From NCBI GenBank assembly GCA_011947345.1, contig JAAVTG010000014.1, positions 1 through 64,000 of the forward strand: 64,000 nt of DNA, given 5' to 3'. The DNA is from Phytophthora quininea. Its lineage: Eukaryota > Oomycota > Peronosporomycetes > Peronosporales > Peronosporaceae. A program made the translations under genes and the position numbers. Of this stretch, positions 53,715-64,000 are shown piece by piece; the first letter of the stretch is position 1; each line of letters begins with the position of its first letter. The notes under the pieces were generated by a model. It made no database searches. It worked only from the letters and a program-made list of their open reading frames with translations, and had not been told where the DNA came from.

Positions 53715-56037
53715 ATGCCTACTCCAAGTTCTGCCTCTGCGACGCCACCTGCTCCTCCAACGAAGGCCTCCTCCGACATGGAGGTGGAGATCGATCGCTC
53801 TCCTCGCCCAACCATGACTCAACCGGTTTCCGCTCCGGCTGACGCCTCAACTGGCCAAGCAAGGTGCGACCCGAGCGCCTCAGCCACGGGCAACTCAGCC
53901 ACGGGCAAGCATCTGGAACAAGCCCCAGGCACGACAATACGCGTGCACCCAGCTCGTCAGCGACGCCTCCGCAAACAGAGCCAGCGGACCGCTTACCATC
54001 GTATCGGGCGGCCATGACAGGCCTCGCGGAGCCAACCATTTCGCCGTTGACGTCGCGAGAGCGTCCACTTGGCCTACTTCCAACCCCCGAAGCCCTAACC
54101 GCTGTTCGTCGCTTGTACGAGGACGGACAACATGATCCAGCAGAGTTTCTTGCTGCGGCGAAAGCGGCGCAACCCGAAGCCATCACTGATGCACCTTTCA
54201 GCATTAAAGCTCGGGTGTCGTCTTCCCTGTTTGGAGTGTCTAGACCCGCCCTTGTGCTCGGGTTGACTGCAGTGAAAGACAACACAACTGTCTGTGAGGT
54301 TATCGAGTCGGGCGACATTTTACATGTGCACCGTCAACCACGAGACAGTCTCGTGCTCTACTTACGTTCTGAGTCAGCGAAGCAGCGCTTGGCAGGCCAA
54401 AGCTGTCAGTATTTGGGACGCACGCTCACTTTTGAGGTGTTAAACCCTCTCTCAGACGCGTTTTACATTGACGTGCTCGGTATTCGTAGCGATCAGACCG
54501 CGAGCGACCTGTTCAATGGGTTTCTTGCCAGCCAGTGCCAACCGGTATATTTCAACTTCACATACCGGGCTCCGTCAGGATCGATCACCTCGGGCATTGT
54601 GCGCTACTATTTCAATACCCCGAAATGTCCCGAGGCGTTGGTCGTGGACGGCCAAGTTTGTGATCAAGTTGTGTTAGAAGGAATTTTGTATTCCGCGCGA
54701 GCTCGAGGAGCTCCCTCGGTTCAATACTATTTGCATCCAACGAAACCATCGCCCCACGCGTTACGGTTTGGACCAGGGGGTCTATTCTGCAACACAAACC
54801 CATCAAGACATCCCCTTTACCTGTCAGCGGTAGTAAAAGAGGTCGGCAGAGCTCGGTCGAGTCAGCTTCAACGACGACTGGGCCACTGAGCAACGATACT
54901 ACAGCGATGGAAGTTGATGATGCTGGAGTGAGTTCGAAGACTGCAGCGCCATCGACATCCTCAGAAAGGTCGGGCACAGCACAGATTCCGACATCGAGTC
55001 CCGCATTTAGCTCGCCCCCACGAAAGCGACTGGCAAGGCGTATCCCCGCCCAAGTATGCGCGCGTCCGCGTGCTTTCTACTCGGAAAACTACTGGTCCGA
55101 ACTCGACACGGTTTCACTGAAGCTGCGAGAACACTCAGTGCATTTTGAGGGAGATGACATGGGTCTACGCGTCACTCCGGCAGAGATTGTGGTACCTGAT
55201 GGTGTCCGCAGCTCCAATGAATATGTAAACTTCATGGAGGTGAGGAGGCGGCGGGCAGTCTGCTCGGATGTACCTTCCTCTATTGCGAAGTCACTCGTAC
55301 TACTCGATGAAGATATAGCCATCCAGGAGGCCGCAGCGCTCCGGGAGCTGGAACTCGCAGCGATGATGAAGAATCTGGACCCTACCAGATCAGAAACAGA
55401 GATCATCACCACGGATGATCTTGTGCGGAAAATGAACAAGAATAAGGTCCACTTTGCAGGCAAACTTTTTCGGCTCATGAGGACTAAATCGCAGCTCATG
55501 GATGACTTTGTGCGGGTTCATTTAATATCTCGCGCAATCCACGCCACCTTGCCGTTGTCCTGCGCTTCGGTTGCGGAGAAATGGAAGAAAATATTCGGAG
55601 AGGACTGCTCGCGATCGCGCGAGACGCTATTTGACCAAGTAGATCGATGGGTGTTAGATATCAATGAGCTGGAGCTGTACGAGCTGTCGGAAGCTCTAGC
55701 CTGCTTTGAACTTCTTCTACTGGCGGTTGCTCCTGACATTTTTGGACGCGATATTTGGCTGCATGTTCTGTGTGGATTCGATGCGTCGTGGATTGGTTCA
55801 TCCCCAGTACGTCTACTCCATCCAAACCTGTTACTGGGCGTTCTCCGAAGCGACCTCGGAGCCCGGATACTCACGTATGTTGAGTCCTTGCAGTGGGTGA
55901 CTCCATTCACTCGCCGTCTCCAAACGCTTCAGCAATCTTTGCTCTGGGTGCCAGAAGAGAATGGTGCACTTTCGATCGCGTTCTCTTCATTGGGACCAGT
56001 ATGGGGTTCTACCGTATTAACTCTTCCGATCGCTTAA
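53715..56037 (+). CDS. LINE ORF1 protein (two frame slips)
   Basis: Starts with a Pro/Ser/Thr-rich segment from 53715 (MPTPSSASATPPAPPTKAS). It slips near 53960 into the 53864-54889 frame (GLTAVKDNTTVCEVIESGD, FYIDVLGIRSDQTASDLFNG), then near 54885 into 54907-56037. The last part has a Pro/Ser linker (SSPPRKRLARRIPAQV) and a helical domain (ELELAAMMKNLD, FELLLLAVAPDIFGRDIW). No CCHC zinc knuckle is seen. Presumed RNA-binding/chaperone role by position only. Confidence 0.65.
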
Positions 56038-59000
56038 GTGGAATTTTCGTGGACCAACGTCGACCTGCTCTCTGTCAACACGAACGGAGTCAAGCAGAAT
56101 GGACATAAACTCTCTGAGCGAGTTGTCTCGCAGTTCCATGTCATCGCGCTCCAGGAAACGAAATTCCGGAACGCACATCACTTCTCAAGTTTTTATTTAA
56201 TGTTTCAACTATCTCTCGCCACACAGTATTTGTGAGCGATCGTAAAAGCGGCAATCCAGCCCAAATCGGTCCACGTAGCGGCGGGGTTGCCACCCTGCTT
56301 CACCCCGAGTTACCTGGGGTAGGCACAGCCAAGGTTGTTACTGAGGCTACCGTCGAAGGTCGATATCTGTTGGTACGAATGGAAGTGGATGCTCATCTCG
56401 TCTACATTCACAATGTGTATGCCCCAGTCCGCCAAACGGACCGGGTGGGTTTCTTTGCGGGTTTGCCCACTCATTTTGAAGACTCCTCTCATCATATCGT
56501 GATGGGGGACTTCAACGTCGCTGTCGATCCGGTGCTAGACTCGAGAGGTACTGCTCAACTGTCGGATACGACTCGGGGAGTTGATTAGCTGGTTAGCGTC
56601 TCTCCGGGTCATCGACCCCTGGAGACTACGCTTTCCTGATCGACGTCTGTTCTCCGGCCCACTTCCACGGGTTAATCGTCTTGATTACATTTACATCTCT
56701 GACACATGGGTGGACACCCTGTTCGACTCCGCGAAGTACTATCAAGCACTGCATACGGGCGATCATCTAGCTGTTCGTCTCTCTCTCGGTGAGGCGCGCC
56801 GCCGTCCATCTGCCGGATATTGGAGGCTTCGGTCAGAAATTCTGGACAGTCATGCAGTAAGACGAGAAATTGTTCAGGATATTCAAACACTTGCCGCCAC
56901 CATCCACTCAGTCCCCAATCCGGGTCTGGTCTGGGAGGGATGGAAACGGCGAATTCGAGGTCAGCTCCAGCTCGCCCAAGCTCAGGATTGTACCCAAGCC
57001 AACTCACTCCTGTCTGCATGTCAGCGGGATCTTACCCACTGCCATCGCGCCCATGCTGCAAGCAATTCGGATGAATCCGCAGCAGCTCTGATACAGGCTG
57101 TGGAGACAGAGGAAGCAGTTCAACAGCACTTGCTTGAACAACGCCAAGACCAAGGGTTCGACTTTCATGCACATGAAATGGAAGCATCAACCTCAGCTTT
57201 TTTCGTCCACCCGATACGGTGCTACGCTCCACGGCTATTCCTGCGATCGTACTAGAGTCTGGAGGGAGTCAAATGATCTCGCCGACATTAGTGCTGTTTT
57301 CAGAAGTCATTGGGGCTCAATCTTTGGCGATCCGAAATATGGGTTGGAGGATACCCGAGTTGATAACACCATGACCGATCGACTCCTGAATTCGGTGGTA
57401 AGGCGCCTGGACGACGCCCAAGCTGCTATTTTGGAAGTGGCGATTACCGGGGGAATTGGCGAGAACAATTCACCACCTGAAGAAACTCTCTGCTCCCGGT
57501 CTGGACGGTCTCGGGCCAGCACTGTATATGTTAGATCCTGAAGCCTTTGGTGAAGTTCTATCGGTGGTTTTTGCCAGCGAACTGGACCACGGTCGCCTCC
57601 TTTCGTCGCAGCGAAAGTCCTGTGTCTCATTACTCTACAAGAAAGGGGACAGAATGGACCCAGGCAACTACCGACCAATTTCACTGATGCAAGTTGATGT
57701 CAAAATCCTGTCCAAATCGCTGGCCTACCGACTTCAGCGCTTCCTCCCGGATCTAGTTCACCCCGACCAAAAAGGCTTCGTCAAAGGGCGCTCCCTGCAT
57801 CATCACGTCCGCTTTCTCCATGACCTACGGAGCCTACTCCAGCGTCGGGGAGGCAAAGGTTACGCTCTCTTTCTGGATTTTGCGAAGGCTTACGATCGAG
57901 TCAATTGGAATTACTTGTTTCAAGTACTTGAGCGAGCTGGTTTCGGAGAGGTGTTCTGTAGCTGGGCTCGTCTTTTGTATTCGGATGTCCAAGCGACGCT
58001 ATCGCTAAACGGGACTCTACAAGAAGCGTTGTTTCCAACACGTGGAGTCAAGCAAGGAGATCCTCTCTCATCTCTGCTATTTGTGCTTTCAATCGAGCCT
58101 CTCGGCAACCTCCTCCGAGCCCAACCGGATCTCGGAATTCCGATATCCGTTGACTTAACCGCTACTGGAATCTATTTGGCGGATGACTCCACCCTCTTTT
58201 CGAAATCTCTCGCGGGCTTGGCTCGTGAAGTAGAGATTGTTCGATCGTATTGCGCCGGCTCCGGGGCTCTCCTCAACCTCGAGAAATCACAATTGTTTAC
58301 TTTCCATGATGAGCGCGTATCAGCCGAGGCTTCTCAGATCGGGCTCAATTCTTCGGAATGCGTCAAGTATCTCGGTATACCTTTTGGTCAGGGAGTGAGC
58401 GACGACTCAATTTTGCGTCGTTGGAATCACGGATTGGTTCCAGACTGGCACGGTGGAGTGCTCGTGCACGTACCTATCGGGGCAGACTACTCATTCTGCA
58501 GACTATGGTTCTCTCGATTTTATGGCACTTTACTATGCCGACAGCTATGATTAAACGATTACAGTCACTTGTTGACCGATACCTCCTGACGCGAAGTGCG
58601 GACTCGTCACGTCGATTCGTGAAGCTCGCCAAGGCTTCGATTTGCCATGTTTCCTTCAACAACGGCGGACTGCAAATTCCATTGATACAGAGGATTTTTG
58701 ATGTTCAGCAGATGCGCCTGTTCCAACAACTTGTAAACATGGACAACGAGGAGCTCTGGCGGGCGACTACTTCGGCACTGCTGGCTCACACTGTACCCGG
58801 TGGTTCTTCGGGGCTCCGTTTGACTTTCTGAGCTGCCCGTACACGATTCGATCTGCAATCGTGAACGTTGCGTCGCTTACGTTGTGGTGGCGGTCTACGT
58901 GGAAAGTGTGGTCGTCCATTTCGTGGATGCTGGCTGAAACCTCTGTCGATCCGGTTCATTTTCAGCACTCACTACTGCGAGCGTACGTGTGGCACTCTAC

Positions 59001-60141
59001 TCACCCTCTGCTGGTTGTTGGACATGACACGAACTCCTCGCTCACGCTTCTAGGAAAAACTGGAGCGACACGTCAATTTCGGACGCAGTTCGCTGAAGCG
59101 ACCGGATGTAGGTGTTTACTGGACTTCATGAGTGGAGGGTGGCCTGAAGCCCCTACATTTATGGCTCGGTTCCTGTTGGCAGTGCCTGAATGGCCTATCC
59201 GATACCGGATGCGCCATCTAAACAATCTGTACTATGATCTACATCGGATCTACACTGTGGTGACTGGCCCGTCGGGCCCTCTTCACGGCCCTTGTACACC
59301 AGCACTGCTCCTACCGCTAGTCGGGGTACGGAGGAGTACGAAGGTGGAGCTATTCCCTCATCTCCAAAAGGACGCTATGAAAACTTTACTGGGTCCGTCT
59401 CAAATGCCTGCACGTGACCATCTACTTTTCTATCAAGTCGACGATTTCAGCCAAACAGATTTAGCTGAGACCGTCGCAGCTCTGAAGATGCTCCGGCGTG
59501 TTGTCCTGCCGGTCTACTCAGATCTGCATTTTCGACTCAGCTGGAAATTGCTCCCGACACGGTCACGTTTTCATTTCCTACGCACTATCAGCTCGTCAGA
59601 CCTGACCTGTGCATTTCCCGGCTGTAGTGACATTGAAACGGATCGACACCTTTTCTTTGACTGCGCACGAGCATCTTCATTGTGGAGGATGATCGCACAG
59701 GACTGGGAGGGGATCCTAGACGGACCGGTGACCTGGACTATGGTCACCACTCTCCAAGAACCGGTTTGGGCAATCTGCCAAAAGGACCTGGTTGAACATT
59801 TTTCGACACTCTGGATGGTCATGCGCACCATTGTTCTCTATGTGCTCTGGACAGCACGCAACAAACACCAATTCGAGGACCACCAGCTTCCAGAAGCTTC
59901 CAAGACCAGCTTTCGCGTCTATGCTGTATTTGGTGCCCATTTCCGAGCACTATTACGATCTTCCTCTCCGTCAACGCAATCCGAACTGCAACGCTGTCTG
60001 CAGGTGTTTTCACCTGCGACTCGTCTTCGCCGCTTCATGGTAACACATCCTCGGATTTTTACCGTCCGCCACGACGCGTGGTTTCTCAATGACTCGGGGC
60101 TTCTCACAGCTCCACCGATCTACTCGACGACAAACGTATGA
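56038..60141 (+). CDS. LINE ORF2: AP endonuclease and reverse transcriptase (several slips)
   Basis: Endonuclease: SVNTNGVKQNG, VIALQETKF, HHIVMGDFNVAVDP, RLDYIYIS and TGDHLAV, the last near the catalytic His (56065-56790). Linker with NPGLVWEGWKRRI. Reverse transcriptase: LKKLSAPGLDGLGPALY, YRPISLMQVDVKILSK, HPDQKGFVKGR, ALFLDFAKAYDRVN, RGVKQGDPLSSLLF and the active-site YLADDSTLFSK near 58175. C-terminus (58861-60141): CAFPGCSDIETDRHLFFDC, a zf-RVT motif, then TIVLYVLWTARNKHQF. Frames change near 56200, 56585 (an in-frame TAG), 57235, 57450, 58400 and 58835. All catalytic motifs survive, so the copy is recent or the breaks are sequence errors. Confidence 0.85.
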
Positions 60142-60231
60142 TCATGTATTCTAGGCGAATGTACATTTCGCATTTCGAGAAGTCTAATTAACACGGATCA
60201 CAACTTCCCCCCACCACTTCGGTTTATAAGG

Positions 60232-60743
60232 TAAACAAGTTACTGCAATGCTGCTTTGATGAGATTGGAGGCGTGAGAAACATCGTGAACGAAACGGGGC
60301 ACTGGATCAATGATCGAGGATCAGCGGTAAGTATTGGGGAAATGGTAGCGTATTTGTTAGTTGACATGCCCTGTGAAGACCGAGAAGCACGAGAAATCAG
60401 CACCGTAGTTAGAACCAGTAAACAAAAGCGTATGGTGGCAAGGACATTATCCATACAGTACATGGTATTGGATGAGTACGTTGCGTACTCTATTTGATTC
60501 ACAACAATAGTGGAAGCAATGACGAATAGCTTGCCCAGTTGGGTGACTTTCGCCACCAGCAAGTCACGTTTGGATTCCACGAAACTAAGTGGAACGACCA
60601 AGTAAGTATACGATTGTAGCTAGCAAAACGGTTTGGTTAATCAACTTATATTTCTTTCTTGAGCGTCATTGAATGTGTGAAAGGCGTACTACTTCAAGTA
60701 ACAAAATATTATACTCGAGCACCCTTGTAAACATAGTACGTCC
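60232..60743. other. Region downstream of the LINE; possible coding remnant
   Basis: A plus frame continues from the target site (VNKLLQCCFDEIGGVRNIV, EMVAYLLVDMPCEDREA, MVLDEYVAYS) and stops at 60497. On the left of the LINE the same frame reads FINSSVYK. No family recognised. A GTAAGT at 60603 could be a donor site. Confidence 0.3.
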
Positions 60744-61438
60744 TTCAGATTGTTCTCGAAGGAGCTGTCGATGAAAGGCACACCTCCGTCGTCGACGAAT
60801 GGTGCGCTTCTATCATCGCTGAAATCCGCAACCTGCACCGCGTTGCGAGCTTCGTCTGTCATCTGCTCCCACTGAATGAGATCTTGGAACTCGCCGCTTT
60901 TAGTGGTAGGATCGACGGTGTGAGCTTCAAGTGCCGTGCTCATAGACGTCGCAAATTTCGTGGTGTTGCCGTTGATGTGAGCTGTATCAATAGAATACTC
61001 AATTCCTGCGTCTGACGAGATGGCGAGTACAGTCGGGGTTGCAAGGTTGACATCATCTAACCACACAACAACATACAGCCTGCGATGACGACGACCGAGC
61101 GTGATGAAAAACGGGGGGACTGATGACATCCTTGGGGAAATACCAGGCGTACATGATGGCCCACTTTCCACCGTACAGCATCGCCCGACTGTATACTTGC
61201 GAACCCAGCTCGGAGCCTTGGCAGTCCCCATCTTGTCTTCCTGTCCCTTTTAGTCCGACGCTTATGTCGCCTGCTGCGTTGACCGCAGGACACGGGTGAA
61301 ATCCTTCTTCAATGACCAGGGAAGGCTTGAAGTTGATGGCAACTTGCTCCGCCGTGATAGTTGGTTCCGGTTGCTGGAATCGCTCAACTGCTGTCGCGAG
61401 AACGGCTATCCAACGGCAGATAGCACGTTAGAAGCCAT
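60744..61438 (-). pseudogene. NLP (NPP1-like, necrosis-inducing) gene, broken
   Basis: The minus strand carries the NLP family in pieces. A likely start at 61438 is followed by a short hydrophobic leader that meets an in-frame stop near 61408. Then, in shifting frames, come INFKPSLVIEEGFHPCPAV, GLKGTG, LGSQVYSRA, KWAIMYAWYFPKD, VVWLDDVNLATPTVLAIS and SGEFQDLIQWEQMTDEARN. The position of the conserved GHRHDWE heptapeptide is degenerate (GRRHRRL) and sits at a frame change near 61090. The family are secreted cytolysins acting on plant membranes. Stop, several frame breaks and the damaged heptapeptide indicate a non-functional copy. An antisense open frame (61296-61763) is not a gene. Confidence 0.75.
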
Positions 61439-62262
61439 CACACGTGGTTTCGGTGGTGCTAAGGCTCGTATCGACATCGTATCGGCAAGGTTTGACCGAA
61501 GAACCTGTTGTAGTTGTCGACCAAATGCTTTCAAGCAGCCACAAAAATGCATATGGTGTAGTTGTTCAACTAGGCGTAGACGGAAGAGTAGCCGAGTAAC
61601 AACTACCAGTTCTCAATTTACCAACAACAACAACAATCGCACTGCCAAGTCGAACGTCGACGGCCCAACCTGCCCGAGTCCTTCAGTGCCAGTGCCAACC
61701 AGCTTCCTAAGTGCTGCCAAACCAATAGAGCAAGCTCTATTGCGACAAAGTAGAAATTGCTGATCCAACAACCATGGAACCAAGACACCGAGTTGCCACC
61801 CGCTTAGGCCGCAGTGACTCTGCGCCGAGTCACCGACTGCTAAACGAGAACCGCGAGACTTACAACACCAACCGAATCAACTGTGTTGAAGACTCGCTAG
61901 CAGAACTGGATGAACGTTTAGCCCCTCTGAAGCGGGATTTTACTCTGTATAATACAGAGTAAGGAATTGTCTTGTTTAAATTATGGTTGGAGAACATATC
62001 ATAAATCTTCTGTTATAAGCCCTCTCGCAGGAGTGGTGACTTAGGCACTGCGAAATTGCTCAAAGCCATCGCAAACCTGGCAAAAACGCTGCAATTTTTC
62101 CGCCAGCTGTTCATTTGAAGCTTCCTCATTGGCTGTTCCTGTCAGCGCAACACCCCATTCTGCCTCTATTTTCGTATTTCCTGCCTTATCCGATTGGAAG
62201 CTGATTTCCGCGCCAAATTTCGCGCCAAAATGTTTGGTGGATGGACGTTGGCCGCGCGCACT
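61439..62262. other. Region between NLP remnant and piggyBac element
   Basis: Plus frames 61296-61763 (Cys-rich then Asn/Ser-rich) and 61774-61962 have no recognisable family. An ACTCTGTATAATACAGAGT palindrome lies at about 61945-61963. GCGCCAAATTTCGCGCCAAAA near 62209-62230 is a short direct repeat. Confidence 0.35.
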
Positions 62263-62348
62263 CCGCGCACCAAATTTTCGGCCAGTTCTAGACTAGAAGG
62301 AAGTGAAGAAGAACTAGGATAGAGTTGGCCGAAAAGTTTGGTGCGCGG
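62263..62348. repeat. 22-bp inverted repeat downstream of piggyBac transposase
   Basis: CCGCGCACCAAATTTTCGGC.. at 62263-62284 pairs with 62326-62348 (one extra base), 41 bases apart. It could be element termini facing each other or a hairpin. Confidence 0.7.
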
Positions 62349-62492
62349 ACCACAAGAGCGATCGGTACGTAAATGGAAACCTCAACTTGTTCGCTACGCG
62401 ACTAACTGCTCCCTTCACTTGTTTCAATTGTCCATAGCCTTCTCTTATTCGTCCATGCGTTTGCGCTTGCGCTCGCGCTCGCGGAAGCGAAT

Positions 62493-64000
62493 CTACCTAA
62501 AATGCGGGAGAATTGCAGTTCCATTTGCCCAGTTTTGATGCCATATCTGGCTGCACGTCAGCGTGTTGCCCAACTCCTCCCGCCGAACACGATTGCAAAG
62601 CGGGACGTAATCACCTCGAAGTTCTGTGCAGGTGGAGCAGAAATAGCTGCTCTCGAAGCTCTTCGTGTTGGGCTCCGCCATGGCAGAGCAGACTTTGCGG
62701 AGGTGTTGGCGTCTCTTCGGGTCGCGCCCCCTTCGTACATGTCGTCGATATCCGCCAATGCGTGGTCGGCAGAAGGTGTTAGTATGGTCACTAAGTCCTC
62801 TGCGTTGATGTTGCTACGAAGCGTCACCTTGGTGACATTCAGGAGCTTCACATGCAAGCGACGCATATACTCAGACCGAGAAGGTACGCGCTCCCCTTCT
62901 TCTTCAGTACCAACTTGTGCAAAATGAATCCGTTGACGATTGCCATGTCCACAAATGCCAGAAACAACTGCCTGTAGTACTTCTTGAAAGCCACGCACCG
63001 CTGAATGGAGTAGGTTTGAAGCCTCAGCTGGTCATGGTAGTCAACTCCCCCATGCCAGCATGATACTCAGCTATCAGCTGAGGACATGGCACTGTGGCTC
63101 TATTGCTCTCTCCTGTGTCCCTCCGCAACACAGTTGTTGGCGTCGTCGCACAGCCTGTGGCGATCATGTGCACAAGCCTTGAATCGATCCAAGCCACTGT
63201 TATCAACTCCGGATAGTTTTTGCTTGGGCGATACGGTACGTGCCACGTGGCAGTCCCTTTGGCCGAGCCTTCTGCGGGAACTGGATAGCACGAGGCCGTC
63301 CAAACCTGTCACTGCGATGCGTCCCCACGTAATAGTAGCCCATGCTGAGCATTGACAGCACTTGAGCGCATGAGCTGTAGAAGTTGTCCGTAATGATCAG
63401 CCTCTTCCCGGGCTAGCCGCTGAGAGCCTTCGTGATGTTTCGGATGACCGCCTTCTATGCAACGCCTTTTGCCAGCCTTGCGTTGCTTTCTTTGCCGAGA
63501 TAAACCTTAACTCTGTATGATACAGCATAACAAACGCCAGAGCATACAGCATTGTGTTAGAATTGATCGCCTTCATCTGTATGATACAGCTTTGTTATTC
63601 TGTACATACAGAATACTCAACTCTGTATCGACAGCATAGATGATTTATCGCGAACAGTAGCTGGTGTCGTCGCAGCATGTCATGCAGCATTTGGTCCCAT
63701 ACTTGTGCGGCTTGTCCTTGTTGTAGACTCTGATTGAATTGATTTTGCTTCTGTTGGGAATGGTTCCCTCGTCGAAACTGATTCTCGACCCAAGCCAGTA
63801 GCCCCGTCGGAAGGTCTTCTCCATCACCTGCAAGACAGGTCGAACCTTCCAGGCCTTGTCTGTTGTTGCGTTACTCGACGAGTTGGTGGAGAAATGCAGG
63901 TAGCGTGTGACGGTCTTGAAGTGATCTCGCTTCATGTACCTACCAAAAGTGCTACGAGGCGCTGCTCCATCTTCTCGAGTGGCCCAGTGCTTTTCCAAAC
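62493..64000 (-). pseudogene. piggyBac-type transposase, partial and interrupted
   Basis: The 5' part lies beyond the window. From 63998: FKTVTRYLHFSTN, SRISFDEGTIPNRSK (first catalytic Asp region), RVYNKDKPHKYGTKCCMTC. At about 63650 unrelated sequence intervenes, then VYLGKESNARLAKGV, RLIITDNFYSSCAQVLSM (second Asp), GYYYVGTHRSDRFGRPRAI, YHAGMG and VDYHDQLRLQTYSIQRC (third Asp), VAFKKYYRQLFLAFVDMAIV. The C-terminal Cys/His end is LCNRVRREELGNTLTCSQIW. At least four frame breaks and an in-frame TAG (near 63412) make it inactive. Family: DDE_Tnp_1_7 (PGBD-like). Confidence 0.8.
63514..63645. repeat. Cluster of CTGTATRATACAG-type palindromes
   Basis: CTCTGTATGATACAGC near 63514, TCTGTATGATACAGC near 63578, TCTGTACATACAGAA near 63600 and a degenerate CTCTGTATCGACAGC near 63621. 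They interrupt the piggyBac coding sequence over about 130 bp. The same palindrome occurs alone near 61945. Confidence 0.7.

Larger units (their letters stand above)
53650..60216 (+). mobile_element. Full-length LINE (6567 bp)
   Basis: Flanked by CTTCGGTTTATAAGG at 53635-53649 and 60217-60231, a perfect 15-bp target duplication. It has a short 5' UTR, ORF1, and ORF2 with endonuclease, reverse transcriptase and a C-terminal zinc motif. The 3' end is CCCCCCACCA-like, with no poly(A). Related to, but distinct from, the LINE pieces at 35-37, 41-43 and 49-50 kb. Confidence 0.93.

Noticed and set aside
61296..61763. Plus-strand 155-codon gene with Cys-rich and Asn-rich parts
   Set aside because: Its first 140 bases are antisense to the NLP remnant and the remainder is low complexity. 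No family seen.

Overview
The window looks like nuclear DNA of a plant-pathogenic oomycete (Peronosporales, Phytophthora type). The reasons are a pair of RXLR-dEER effector genes, an NLP (NPP1-like) remnant, secreted expansin-like proteins with Thr-rich tails, paired START-like/FYVE-like proteins, a large family of short ankyrin repeats of the form WLHxNRxEGCT, and short GT-AG introns in a transposase. I see nothing prokaryotic. The species cannot be named from the sequence.

Layout. 1-10.4 kb: three expansin-like genes (one intact, one with frame slips and cut by the window edge, one broken) around two tandem START/FYVE-like genes. 11.0-13.9 kb: a small hypothetical gene and an ERMARD-like (DUF4209) gene. 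14.0-32.2 kb: an ankyrin-repeat cluster containing a 5.4-kb inverted duplication (14003-19397 against 21709-27105). Each arm carries the same two genes. The 2.3-kb spacer holds an older ankyrin gene split by a solo LTR. 32.2-47.0 kb: a 6.06-kb segment present twice in full and once in part. It holds a broken ankyrin gene, a LINE reverse-transcriptase piece, a second ankyrin fragment split by a LINE 3' end with a 17-bp target duplication, and an RXLR effector on the minus strand. 47.5-49.0 kb: a dead aldo/keto reductase gene. 49.1-52.4 kb: LINE debris, a complete pogo-type DNA transposon and a tRNA-derived SINE. 52.4-53.4 kb: a short-chain dehydrogenase. 53.65-60.2 kb: a full-length 6.6-kb LINE with a 15-bp target duplication. 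60.7-64 kb: a broken NLP gene on the minus strand and a broken piggyBac-type transposase running off the window.

Most genes are split by frame breaks, and most of the ones I worked through are single-base losses. Where two copies can be compared (inverted arms, tandem units), most length differences are one base in a short mononucleotide run. Many apparent pseudogenes may therefore be uncorrected long-read consensus errors. Others are genuinely damaged by in-frame stops, insertions or truncations.

The most interesting signal is the tandem RXLR pair. Its flanks look nearly identical over about 6 kb, yet the effector's C-terminal region differs in two compact blocks. The window reads as a fast-evolving effector/ankyrin/transposon compartment next to a few ordinary genes.
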